64,000 nucleotides of DNA from Microseira sp041929235 (GTDB lineage: Bacteria; Cyanobacteriota; Cyanobacteriia; Cyanobacteriales; Aerosakkonemataceae), in the NCBI RefSeq assembly GCF_041929235.1, contig NZ_JBHFNP010000002.1:1-64000 (forward strand). Reading direction: 5' to 3'. This document shows, piece by piece, positions 16,331 through 25,039 of the stretch; position 1 is the stretch's first letter; each line of letters starts with the position of its first letter. Below the pieces are notes generated by a model that did not search any database, was not told the DNA's origin, and worked only from the letters and a program-made list of their open reading frames with translations. Position numbers and translations under genes: made by a program.

Positions 16331-17176
16331 TTATAGAGCGCGAATTTTTAGGTCTTGGTAGAACTCTTGTTGGACTAACTCTACTTTAGATTGAGCCGAC
16401 AGCAGCAGCAGCGACCAGAAGACGCCCACCCGGTCGTGTAATTGTTCGGGAGTAGGAGTTATTGTCAAATTGGCCTCTGCTGATGGTAGATCGGGAGAAT
16501 TCCCTCGATTGCCCCGTGAGAGCGACCATAACCCTAATAATTGATCGAGAGTTAGCCCATCTTGTTCCCCGGTTTGATTTGACCAATAAGCCGCCAAAAA
16601 CCGATCGAGTTCAACTGCGATTTCGCTGAGATTTTCTTGGCTTGCCAATTCTAGAGCTGCCCGCATTTGAGCGCGTGCAGAGGCATTGGCGTGAGAATTG
16701 GTGCGACGAGAGCGTGGGGATTGCTTTTCCATTGCGGCGGCGACTAACCGCAATTGCTCAATTAATTCCTGCAAGGTCACGGGGCGATTTGGTGGCGGTA
16801 CTGCGGTGGGACGCCTGCGTAACTGGCGTTCCAGACGCAATGGCAATCGCCCTTCGCCTGCATCTGCCAATTCCAGTTCTTCTGCTTCTGATGACTCAGC
16901 AGGGATTTCCGGTTCTTGGAGGTTTTCTAAGGTATTGGCTTTGAGCAATACCAGCACCGCTGCATCCAAAAATGCCTGTCCAGATTGGGATAGATCTGTT
17001 TCTAACCAGCCAGTCTGCACCCCTTGGGCTAGTTCGTTTAAGCAGCGGTCGATGACTTCAATTACCTGGACATCCCAAGGGTCAATTTCCCCCCGCTGAG
17101 CCAAGTCAATTAGCAGGGCGATCGCTAAGTGCGGCCCATCATTCCACGCAGCTGCTCGATTTGGGGTCGGTGTCAT
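16331..17176 (-). CDS. scpA: Segregation and condensation protein A
   Basis: ScpA is the kleisin that bridges SMC heads and ScpB in chromosome condensation and segregation. It has 281 residues. The N-terminal helical part contains LLIDLAQRGEIDPWDVQVIEV, the SMC-binding region; the middle is a low-conservation acidic linker; the C-terminal winged helix (EQLHDRVGVFWSLLLLSAQ, VELVQQEFYQDLKI) contacts the other SMC head. ATG 17176 lies 8 bp after the lapA stop; an in-frame TTG at 17188 overlapping lapA is the alternative. Co-transcription with lapA is likely. Confidence 0.9.
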   Translation of the reverse strand: MTPTPNRAAAWNDGPHLAIALLIDLAQRGEIDPWDVQVIEVIDRCLNELAQGVQTGWLETDLSQSGQAFLDAAVLVLLKANTLENLQEPEIPAESSEAEELELADAGEGRLPLRLERQLRRRPTAVPPPNRPVTLQELIEQLRLVAAAMEKQSPRSRRTNSHANASARAQMRAALELASQENLSEIAVELDRFLAAYWSNQTGEQDGLTLDQLLGLWSLSRGNRGNSPDLPSAEANLTITPTPEQLHDRVGVFWSLLLLSAQSKVELVQQEFYQDLKIRAL

Positions 17177-17184
17177 CGCCAAAT

Positions 17185-17565
17185 TCAACTTTTAGCAATT
17201 ACTTTGGGCTGGGTATCTGTTACTTCTGTAGCTTCTGTTGCCGATGATAGAGCCTGTTGTTGCTCTTGCAGTTCTGCTTTGTATTGTTCTAAGTCTTTTT
17301 CTAAAGCTTGAATCCGATTCTCCCGCTCGCGAATTTCTCGCGTTGTCTTGCGGGATTCCAAGAACCGCTGGAACCAACTCAAAATGCCAAATATCCAAGC
17401 CAGGATAGCCCCTAACCCCATTGCGCCAATTAATTCAATACATAAAGGTGCTTGAATGTCAACCCCTTTAACAAATTTAATCGTAGCTGGATCGGTATTT
17501 TCTAAGCTAAATAAAACCAGCGCTGCACAAAACAGGAAGATAATCAGAAAGTTAATCGCTCGCAT
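17185..17565 (-). CDS. LapA-domain (DUF1049) membrane protein
   Basis: This encodes 126 residues. There are two transmembrane helices (residues 3-20 and 45-66), a LapA/YciS-like arrangement with the conserved SLENTDPATIKF between them. A coiled coil follows at about 70-105 (REIRERENRIQALEKDLEQY). The E. coli relative LapB/LapA pair acts in envelope lipid assembly; the role in cyanobacteria is unknown. The gene ends 8 bp before scpA. Confidence 0.82.
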   Translation of the reverse strand: MRAINFLIIFLFCAALVLFSLENTDPATIKFVKGVDIQAPLCIELIGAMGLGAILAWIFGILSWFQRFLESRKTTREIRERENRIQALEKDLEQYKAELQEQQQALSSATEATEVTDTQPKVIAKS

Positions 17566-17797
17566 TAAGCAACTCCTAGATCAAACAGAAATTGAACCCA
17601 GACAAAGCAAGACTGAGGACAGATTTTGCCCGTCTGTGAGGGTAGAGAGGCGCTTCCTTGCACGCAAGGGAGTGGATGGATGGGCGGTGCGATCGCTCAC
17701 CAGCCTTATTTTAGCCTCCCAGCTGCCACCCGTCGGAAGAGGGACAAGCAAGAAGGGAGACAAGCGAAGACTTAAAGATAGCCCCCAGAACACCACA

Positions 17798-18920
17798 TGC
17801 TAGCAGCCCCAAGACAAATTCGGGTTATGGAACAGCAGCGATAAGATTGAGAATTTTTGCACTTTTTGCCAACTTTTCTGGTGGTTCCTTTGTGCTTTTG
17901 TAGAAATTTGTGAAAAATTGAGGCTGGACCGCAAAAATATTGCTGACTTAGGCGATGGGATGTTATCCCAACCTGTAAAAAAAACACCAGAGAAAGTCAG
18001 AGCCAATTCCCAACAAGATGGGGGAGAAGCGATTGATATCTCAGTTTTTTATAACCACACTATTGAACAAGCAGTGGATTGTGGGCGATTCGCCTAGCGG
18101 CGATAGCTCGGCTTCACGCTGCTGATTGGTAGCTTTATTAGGCATGGGTGGAATTGGTAAAACTGCCTTATCTGTAAAGTGAGGTGAATAGATTCAAAGC
18201 GAGTTTGACTAATCGGAGTCTACGTAATGCCCCGTCTATCCAAGAATTGCTGGCGAATCTGCTGCAATTCCTCTGGGGTCAGCAGGAAACGCATTTACAG
18301 GAAACTTTGGACGAACAACTTTTGCGGCTGATGGCTTGTTTGCGTACCTCTCGCTGTCTTCTGATTTTAGATAATGCGGAATTTATTCTACAAAGTGGCG
18401 CTCGCCAACCCACAGGTTGCTATCGCTCAGAATATGAAGGATATGGTCGAAAAATTTTTTAAGCCAAGGGGTGTTTGAGCGCTACGGGGGAAACCCGTTA
18501 GCCATAAAAATTGTGGCTTCTGCAATCAAAGATTTTTTGGCAGGGGATATTTCCAGCTTCCGGCAATTTTTAGAACAAGAATTGTTTATTCTCGATCAAC
18601 TGCGCGACCTTCTACACAAGCAGTTTGGGCGTCTAACTCCCCTAAGTCACGACAAAACGATAAAGCTGTGGGATGTTCGATCCGGAGAATGTCTCAAAAC
18701 ATAAAAGGGCGATTCCTCTGAGGTGTGGGCGATCGCAACAGCACCCGATGGTCGCACCTTAGCCAGCGGCAGTGCCGATGGAGCGATTGCCCTGTGGGAG
18801 ATTGAGACTGGTGAGGGTTTGAGGACGATGCGTACGCCTCGCCTCTACGAAGGTATGAATATTATGGGTGTCACAGGCGTCACCGATGCTGAGAAATCTA
18901 CACTGAAGGCTGGAAATTGA
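17798..18920 (+). pseudogene. Remnant of an NB-ARC / WD40 STAND protein
   Basis: Several frames contain consecutive pieces of one large cyanobacterial signalling protein: an N-terminal helix-turn-helix type stretch (FVEICEKLRLDRKNIADLGD near 17905), a linker (GGEAIDISVFY near 18025), the P-loop GMGGIGKTALSV near 18145, the effector segment RCLLILDN, then NPLAIKIVA. WD40 blades follow (DKTIKLWDVRSGECL and PDGRTLASGSADGAIALWE) and a C-terminal tail (YEGMNIMGVTGVTDAEK). Stops, frameshifts and deletions separate them, and most WD repeats are missing. Intact relatives have over 1,000 residues and act as sensors in programmed death or defence; this one is dead. Confidence 0.8.
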
Positions 18921-18990
18921 TGGGTTAGGCTCGATCTAGCAAAGGCCAAATAAATGTTAAGAAATATACAGACCTCGTGGCTTTCTGTCT

Positions 18991-21459
18991 GTGGATGACC
19001 TGCTTTGGCTCGATCGGATTCAACCTTCAAATCGCCTCCAGGTGGGGGAAAAAGCCTTTTACTTAAGCCAGTTGCGGCAGAAGCGATATCCTGTTATTGG
19101 CGGTTTTGTAATTCCTAGTCCTGTTCTGCGCCAGTTTTTGGAGACGATTGAATGGTTAGATCCCCTGTTTGCCGACTTGCCTTCTTCTTCGCTGTACGTG
19201 GATGTTGACAATCCTTACCAACTCCAGCAGGTGGCGCAGCGCATTCGTCGCGAAATGATGGCGGCGGCGCTGCCTGAAACTTGGGAATCAACGCTGTTAG
19301 CGGCGAGTAAAAAGTTGCAGGCGCAGGGATTGATTTTGCGACCGACGCTGGCGCTGCCGTCCCATTTGGCGTTTGGCAGTACCGGAAAGATTTCCGGACT
19401 GCTGGAAAGTCATGTTTGCGCTTGTACGAGGGAGGCGATCGCTTTTGGCGTCAAGCGGGTGTGGGCAGAGTTATTTAGAGCCAGAAGCTTGCTGTATTGG
19501 CAGCGTGCCCGGATCAAACTGCAACAGATTCACGTGGGTATTTTAGTACAACCAATCCACGATGCTCTGGCTTCTGGGCGCGTTTTAGCGACAAAAGAGG
19601 TTTGGGAAATTCAAGCAACCTGGGGACTGGGGATGGCGCTGGTGCGGGGAGAAGTGTTTCCAGATTACTACCAAGTGCAGCCAGATAGCGGCGCGATCGC
19701 TCGCCAACACCTGGGTAGCAAAACCATCGCCTATCGTTTGTCAGAAGGACAGGATGTGAGCGAATTACCAGGGGTCCAGGAGTCCCCCTCTAGCTATGCC
19801 CCTAAAGTTAGCAAACAACAATCAATCGCTGACAACTACCTACAAACTTATTTGCTGAGCGAGGAACAACAAAAACAATACGCTCTAGAAGAAAAATATC
19901 TCACGGAACTGATTGAGTTGACCCACCGCCTGAGAGCGGATCTCAGTCCGACTTTAATCCTGGAGTGGACGCTAGCGCTCTTAGAACCGGGTTTGGAAGC
20001 GCAATTGTATCTCACCCAAGCGTATCCCCGTCCGCCAGATGGGGCTATATCCCCCAATCCCTCTCAAGAGGACACGGGGAGACGGGGACACGGGGACGCG
20101 GGGAGTTTTTCCATCCAAGTCACCCCATCGCCGCTCTCCCTTGTCACCGCGTCAGGAAATGCCACGATTCGGGGTTTGGGGGCGTCTTCGGGGCGGGCGA
20201 TGGCGAAAGCACTTTTACTCGCTGGTAAGATTGACCATCCAGAGCAATTGCCACCAGGAAGGATTTTAGTTGCTCCTAGCATTACTCCCGATTGGTTACC
20301 TTTGTTGCAACGCGCTGCGGGTGTAGTTGCCGAACAGGGGGGCATGACTAGCCACATTGCTATTATTGCTCGCGAATTAGGCATTCCAGCCGTGGTAGGT
20401 GTCAGAGGTGCAACTAAGATGATTAAAACGGGCGATTTTGTTATGGTAGACGGCGATCGCGGTGAGATTTATCGCCTTGAGTCTGGTGAGGGTCATCGGC
20501 AAGAATTTTATCCCAATTCCGTACCCCAAACTCTGCAATCTTTTACTCCCCTTGCTACTAGGCTGTTAGTCAATTTAAGTCAATCGGGTGCGATTGAGAA
20601 CGCAAAAGCGCTGCCGGTAGATGGGGTGGGGTTATTGCGAAGTGAAGTGATGATGCTGGAAATTTTGGAGGGACAACATCCCAGTTTGTGGGTTGAGCAG
20701 GGGCGATCGCAACAGCTAGTTGAACGGTTAACCGAGCATATTAGTAGATTTGCCAGTGCTTTTGCGCCGCGTCCGGTATTTTATCGCTCCCTGGATTTGC
20801 GAGCGCACGAATTTCAATCTTTAGAAGGTAGCCCCTCATTTCCCGCAACCAGCAACCCGATGTTGGGGGTGCGGGGAACGTTCAGCTATCTAGTTTATCC
20901 AGAGATTTTCCAGCTAGAACTAACTGCAATGGCTGCAGTTTATCGTGCCGGATATACCAATGTTCGCTTGATTTTGCCTTTTGTTCGCACGGTGGAAGAG
21001 TTTTCTTTTTGCCGCCGTCAAGTTGAGCAAGCAGGGTTAACTCAATATGCCCAATTTGAATTGTGGATTATGGCGGAAGTGCCTTCTGTGCTGCTGTTGT
21101 TACCAGATTACGTTAAGGCAGGCGTCCAGGGTATTTCCATCGGCACTAACGATTTAACCCAACTATTATTAGGAGTTGACCGCGACCAAAGTCAGATGGC
21201 AGCGGCGTTTGACTCGCGGCATCCGGCAGTGATGCGCGCGGTGCAACAACTGATCCAAACTGCCAAACAGCAAGGGATTCCCACATCAATTTGCGGTCAA
21301 GCACCCGCACAGTATCCAGATTTAATCGAACACCTCGTCCGCTGGGGAATTGAATCAATTTCTGTCAGTTTGGATGCGGTTGAGTCTACATATAGTGCGA
21401 TCGCTCGCGCCGAACATCGCATCATTTTAGAAGCATCTCGGCGTCAGCTTGATTTGTGA
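18991..21459 (+). CDS. PEP-utilising enzyme (phosphoenolpyruvate synthase-like)
   Basis: The 822-residue protein has the three-domain plan of PEP synthase/PPDK: an N-terminal ATP-grasp-like domain (residues 1-345, with QATWGLGMALVRGE), the swivelling phosphohistidine domain with GGMTSHIAIIARELGIPAVVG (His455), and a C-terminal PEP/pyruvate TIM barrel (MLGVRG, SIGTNDLTQLLLGVDRD) ending with the catalytic cysteine in SICGQAP (Cys768). It would interconvert pyruvate and PEP with ATP. The start is a GTG. Residues about 358-373 are a translated GACACGGGG-type tandem repeat in the linker before the His domain, so a repeat has been accepted in frame. It may be a paralogue of the main ppsA. Confidence 0.82.
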   Translation: MDDLLWLDRIQPSNRLQVGEKAFYLSQLRQKRYPVIGGFVIPSPVLRQFLETIEWLDPLFADLPSSSLYVDVDNPYQLQQVAQRIRREMMAAALPETWESTLLAASKKLQAQGLILRPTLALPSHLAFGSTGKISGLLESHVCACTREAIAFGVKRVWAELFRARSLLYWQRARIKLQQIHVGILVQPIHDALASGRVLATKEVWEIQATWGLGMALVRGEVFPDYYQVQPDSGAIARQHLGSKTIAYRLSEGQDVSELPGVQESPSSYAPKVSKQQSIADNYLQTYLLSEEQQKQYALEEKYLTELIELTHRLRADLSPTLILEWTLALLEPGLEAQLYLTQAYPRPPDGAISPNPSQEDTGRRGHGDAGSFSIQVTPSPLSLVTASGNATIRGLGASSGRAMAKALLLAGKIDHPEQLPPGRILVAPSITPDWLPLLQRAAGVVAEQGGMTSHIAIIARELGIPAVVGVRGATKMIKTGDFVMVDGDRGEIYRLESGEGHRQEFYPNSVPQTLQSFTPLATRLLVNLSQSGAIENAKALPVDGVGLLRSEVMMLEILEGQHPSLWVEQGRSQQLVERLTEHISRFASAFAPRPVFYRSLDLRAHEFQSLEGSPSFPATSNPMLGVRGTFSYLVYPEIFQLELTAMAAVYRAGYTNVRLILPFVRTVEEFSFCRRQVEQAGLTQYAQFELWIMAEVPSVLLLLPDYVKAGVQGISIGTNDLTQLLLGVDRDQSQMAAAFDSRHPAVMRAVQQLIQTAKQQGIPTSICGQAPAQYPDLIEHLVRWGIESISVSLDAVESTYSAIARAEHRIILEASRRQLDL

Positions 21460-21470
21460 TTTTAGATTGC

Positions 21471-21772
21471 TGCTAATGGCTAATTGCTAATGGCTAATGG
21501 CTGGTATATCCGTAAAAATATTCCTATGACCAATTAGCAATTAGCGATTACACAACTTACGCACCCGGGGCAAAAAACCCTGTTTCTGCGTCAATTTCGC
21601 CGAGCGACACCCACGATTTTTCGGCTCGCCCTTTGTTTTTTTGCGTAATTCCTAGATTAGCTATTTTAGCAACTAGCTAATAGCTAATCGCTGGTATATC
21701 CATAAAATCTTCCCATGAGCAATTAGCAATTAGCAATTAGCAATTAGCAATTAGCAATTAGCAATTCGTTAC
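21471..21772. repeat. STRR blocks around a degenerate MITE
   Basis: GGCTAAT/TAATTGC heptamers (21471-21508) and six or more CAATTAG heptamers (21717-21767) enclose a unit at about 21550-21655. That unit has ends ACTTACGCA and TGCGTAATTCCTAG resembling the 14-bp inverted repeats of the MITE at 16153, with more mismatches. No gene lies in this 313-bp gap. Confidence 0.7.
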
Positions 21773-22945
21773 CTAATAACGATAAATCGCCGCTACTGGT
21801 GCTTCATCTGGCACTTTTTCTGGCTCTACTGCGTAAACAGTGCCGCCATTTACGATTGTATAAACCGCAGCAAAATTCAACAAATCCTCATCATCTGCTG
21901 CGGGTTCCGCGTGTAAATCTACACTCATTGTTTCCGGGTCAAAGTGTCCCCACTGTTGCTGTCCGACTGGTACAAATAACGAATCAACCCGTTGGTAATA
22001 GGCACTGGAAATAACGTCTTTGATATCGTGAGAAGTTTTGCCAGTACCCGCTCCGGCTAATTCTTGGTATTGAGCGAGCGCCAGTTCTTCTGACTGCTGC
22101 AATATCGGATCTACAATCGGTAAAGCTTGCGCGTGCAATTCTTCCGGCTTCAAGTTTTCTGGATTGCCTGTAATGCCTTCTTCCACTAAATGCTGATAAG
22201 TATTAGCTTCTCTGTAAATTGGGAACAGATACTCAACGCCTGCTAACACTAAGGGCGCTTTCTTATTCCTCAGTTTCTCGTCGAACAAAGCGGCATCAAC
22301 CATGTGAAAGAATTGCAGAATGTCGTCTTGATGCCTATCTCGATCTGGACTTCCTTGACCGTGAAAACTGCCCGGTTGTACGAAAGAATTCCCAGTACCA
22401 CCTTTTGATGTGGCAATCCGCTGTTGACCTTCTTTTGCAGTTTCGTCGTATTGCAGCGCTTCTTCTAAGCTTTTAGGCACGTTTTGCAGTTCTACTTCGT
22501 TGATGCTGTAGCGCGTTGCTTCAAAGAACCTGATATTATTTTGACTGAGAGCCAAGATGTAAAACAGTCCGTCATTATTGAGCAGATGCAGAAGTGGCTT
22601 AATGTGGAAATGATTATTGACGACTACCAATTCTTGAAATTCGTAGGGAAGGCTGTAGTAGCGAAAGATTTCTGGAGAAATATAAATTGCCAGTCCCAAA
22701 TCTTGATTTTCCCAAAAATTCCCCGTATCGAGTTGATGAACTTGCTTAAACCATTCCATTGTCTCCTCGTCGTCTAAACCCATTTCCTTTAAACGTTCTT
22801 CTGCCTCGCGGACGATATTTTTAAACCGAATCGGGTTTTGTCTAATTTCTGGTCCTGCCTTTTGCATGGGCATATAAAGTGAAATGCAAGGTCTTTGAAC
22901 CGTTTGGATTAAAGTTTTGAGTTCATCGGTAGATAATAGCGCCAT
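21773..22945 (-). CDS. baeRF (bacterial eRF1-like) family protein
   Basis: This encodes 390 cytoplasmic residues. The start LLSTDELKTLI..VQRPCISLYMP, the central FHIKPLLHLLNNDGLFYILALSQNNIRFFEA and the C-terminal VVNGGTVYAVEPEKVPDEAPVAAIYRY fit the bacterial relatives of archaeo-eukaryotic release factor domain 2/3. These are thought to be ribosome-associated stress or rescue proteins; the function has not been settled. A linker rich in Gly/Ser/Gln/Asp lies at about 185-210. It has no partner in an operon. The family call is based on overall pattern, not on a catalytic motif. Confidence 0.65.
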   Translation of the reverse strand: MALLSTDELKTLIQTVQRPCISLYMPMQKAGPEIRQNPIRFKNIVREAEERLKEMGLDDEETMEWFKQVHQLDTGNFWENQDLGLAIYISPEIFRYYSLPYEFQELVVVNNHFHIKPLLHLLNNDGLFYILALSQNNIRFFEATRYSINEVELQNVPKSLEEALQYDETAKEGQQRIATSKGGTGNSFVQPGSFHGQGSPDRDRHQDDILQFFHMVDAALFDEKLRNKKAPLVLAGVEYLFPIYREANTYQHLVEEGITGNPENLKPEELHAQALPIVDPILQQSEELALAQYQELAGAGTGKTSHDIKDVISSAYYQRVDSLFVPVGQQQWGHFDPETMSVDLHAEPAADDEDLLNFAAVYTIVNGGTVYAVEPEKVPDEAPVAAIYRY

Positions 22946-22967
22946 ATTCCCAACCTCCCATCAACAC

Positions 22968-23024
22968 AAGCGGGTAATAGGTAATAAGTCATGACAAATG
23001 ACCTATTACCCATAACCTATCTAG
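22968..23024. repeat. STRR inverted pair
   Basis: GGGTAATAGGTAATAAG and its inverse ACCTATTACCCATAACC face each other across about 12 bp, a potential hairpin upstream of the baeRF-like gene. Confidence 0.65.
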
Positions 23025-23101
23025 GTTAATTTCAGCGAAGCCTAAAGCTTGTGCCATCTTTCGATAGGATTAATTTGGCGCGGATGTGGTTGGTGATGGG
23101 G

Positions 23102-23950
23102 TTACAGAACGGTGGAGGTGTCGCTTTGTGAAGCGAGTGGATGGGTAGAGATCGCTTGTTTTCTCCGCAAGATTATTCCCAAACTCACCTGTTTCATAAT
23201 CCAGTACAATCCCGCAATCACCGCGAAGGTAACCCACATCACTAAAATTGGGCGTTTGGCGACGAGATCGTCTATGACGCTGTTGGCTAAAGTATCGAGT
23301 TGCGTCACGATGTCCCAACTGTTGAACCGCAAAAATCGCCCTAAATAAATCCCAATCGCACTCAATGCGTGCAATGTTAACTCTACCCAAAGGACGAATT
23401 TACCCAAACCTTGCCGTTTCAAATATTCGCCCAGGTTAATTAAAGACAGAACGTAGGCTTCAAACCCACCGATCATAAAGACCAAATACTGGGGAACAAG
23501 CGCTAAGGTAATCGTCCACATCGAGTAGCCCTGGCGAATATCTTCAACTAGGTGAATGATATCGGTCAGAACATACGGCGCATTGGGCAAAAATGCGATA
23601 AAAACGAGGAATCCCAGCCACCAAAACCAAGATCGGGTTTGCGGACTACGCATCAACCACACATCCAACGCGATTAAAACCAGCGTAATTGCCCAAACGA
23701 TATAATTCGTGCGGTTCTCGATGATGAAGCGCGCTATGTGGGTCAAAACCAAGGGGGATTTTGGCAAAAAGGTGGCGAATAGAAATAGTCCGATCCACCA
23801 TAATGCTTTGCGCGATCGCGGTCTGCCAAATAGCCACACACTCAACGCCAACGGCAATAAGGCTAAAAACAGGTTCCAAGCCATCCAGTCAATATTCTTT
23901 TGCAATGCACCCCAGGCATCGGCTATCCAGGCTATCAATTCAACTGTCAT
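23102..23950 (-). CDS. DUF1361 membrane protein
   Basis: This encodes 282 residues with about seven membrane helices. The family signature FLPNAPYVLTDIIHL is at residues about 120-135. A similar stretch, FLPKSPLVLTHIARF, lies about 58 residues earlier, so the N-terminal half looks like an internal duplication. A hydrophilic C-terminal tail follows the last helix. The biochemical role of DUF1361 is unknown. The gene is transcribed alone and convergent with nothing obvious. Confidence 0.8.
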   Translation of the reverse strand: MTVELIAWIADAWGALQKNIDWMAWNLFLALLPLALSVWLFGRPRSRKALWWIGLFLFATFLPKSPLVLTHIARFIIENRTNYIVWAITLVLIALDVWLMRSPQTRSWFWWLGFLVFIAFLPNAPYVLTDIIHLVEDIRQGYSMWTITLALVPQYLVFMIGGFEAYVLSLINLGEYLKRQGLGKFVLWVELTLHALSAIGIYLGRFLRFNSWDIVTQLDTLANSVIDDLVAKRPILVMWVTFAVIAGLYWIMKQVSLGIILRRKQAISTHPLASQSDTSTVL

Positions 23951-24171
23951 GACGGTTTTCTCACTCGCTAGTCAAGTTGTGGCTTACATTTGTAGAGCCA
24001 CCAGTATAGCTACTACAACAAAGCTAGCGACTTTGCCTTAAACTGATCTGGGAAATCCATAGAAATTCATTGACAAAAAAAATGGCTTTTGAGCGCGAAA
24101 AAACTCCCTATTTCTAGGTTATCCGCCTCCCATTTGCAGCGCCATCGGTGATATAACTTGATAGCTTGGGA

Positions 24172-24212
24172 TTTCCCCGCGTCCCCTTGTCCTTAGCGTC
24201 CCCGCGTCCTCT
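24172..24212. repeat. CCCCGCGTCC short repeat tract
   Basis: Units of TCCCCGCG / GTCCCCTT are repeated here. The inverse of the same unit is found translated inside the PEP-synthase-like gene at about 20066-20106. Confidence 0.6.
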
Positions 24213-24231
24213 TCAAGCGATCGCTTGTTAA

Positions 24232-24264
24232 AGAAACCCGGTTTTTTGAAACAACCGGGTTTCT
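24232..24264. repeat. AAACCCGGTTT palindromic repeat (copy 5)
   Basis: AAGAAACCCGGTTTTTTG...CAACCGGGTTTCT lies in the gap between the DUF1361 gene and the 51-residue gene. Confidence 0.75.
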
Positions 24265-24269
24265 AAGTC

Positions 24270-24305
24270 AAAGGAGGGGCATTCCTAGCCTGCCCCTCCT
24301 TCTTT
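24270..24305. terminator. Strong hairpin, possible terminator
   Basis: A perfect 11-bp stem AAGGAGGGGCA/TGCCCCTCCTT has a 9-base loop. CTTTTCT follows on the plus strand. On the minus strand it lies 37 bp after the stop of the 51-residue gene and may end that transcript. Confidence 0.55.
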
Positions 24306-24341
24306 TCTCCCTAAAATGCCATTTTTCAGCGCTTTGCTGCA

Positions 24342-24497
24342 CTACAGTTGCTGCATTTCCGCTTCCAGTTGCCGGATTAACTCTTGGTCACCGTTGGCTC
24401 TGGCGACTTCCAAGCGATGTTGCAGCCTTTTCTGGATGTTGGCACGATGTGTTTCGGCTGTTCTTTTTAGGTCTTCGCGACGATTTTTGTTCATCAT
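24342..24497 (-). CDS. Small basic helical protein (51 residues)
   Basis: The frame from ATG 24497 reads MMNKNRREDLKRTAETHRAN and goes on with alternating charged residues (RLQHRLEVARANGDQELIRQLEAE) to TAG at 24342. It looks like one long amphipathic, coiled-coil-prone helix. The opposite-strand 70-codon frame is a shadow with a Cys/Ser-rich, unnatural composition. The family is not recognised; such short helical proteins are common in cyanobacteria. Confidence 0.55.
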   Translation of the reverse strand: MMNKNRREDLKRTAETHRANIQKRLQHRLEVARANGDQELIRQLEAEMQQL

Positions 24498-25039
24498 GGA
24501 CTTCAAATTGGGATCAGTTGGTGTATAATTATGCTTCTATTTTTTTAATATAACACGCCAAGCTCAAATTGGCAAGCAAATTGTGTTTTAAGATACAGAA
24601 TGTTCATAAAATTTATGAATCTAGCGCACTGGGAAGGGGGACAAGGAAGACAGTTTCTTCTCTCCTGGGGCGTGGCGATGGGGGACTGGTTGCCACTAAA
24701 TGTATAGAAAGCTTTAGAGTCTTATAGTTTAATTTAAAAATCTTGACTTTTTAGATAAGTTGTAGTATTAAAGCCAAGCAAAAGTACCCCGTGAGGGTAC
24801 TGTCAGAGTCTGGCAAAATTTCCAAAATATAGATGAAGGTATTTCTCTGGCAAATAAGCTGGAGTTTTCTCAATTAAGGAAAGCTAGTGAAATAAGATTT
24901 ATTAAAAATTGCAACGATTTTCATTATTAGTGAAAAAAGTCCGGAAAGTAAATCGAACCAGGGGAATATAAATTTAGAAGTGATTCTAGAAATCAAGGTA
25001 ACAATTATTTAGTTTTTGTGCTAGACGAAGGAGAGTAAT
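24498..25039. other. 542-bp AT-rich leader region of the patatin gene
   Basis: There is no gene. The only structure seen is the hairpin AGTACCCCGTGAGGGTACT at about 24784-24802 and an AT-rich stretch (about 24840-25020). A Shine-Dalgarno-like GGAGAG lies just before ATG 25040. Confidence 0.6.
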
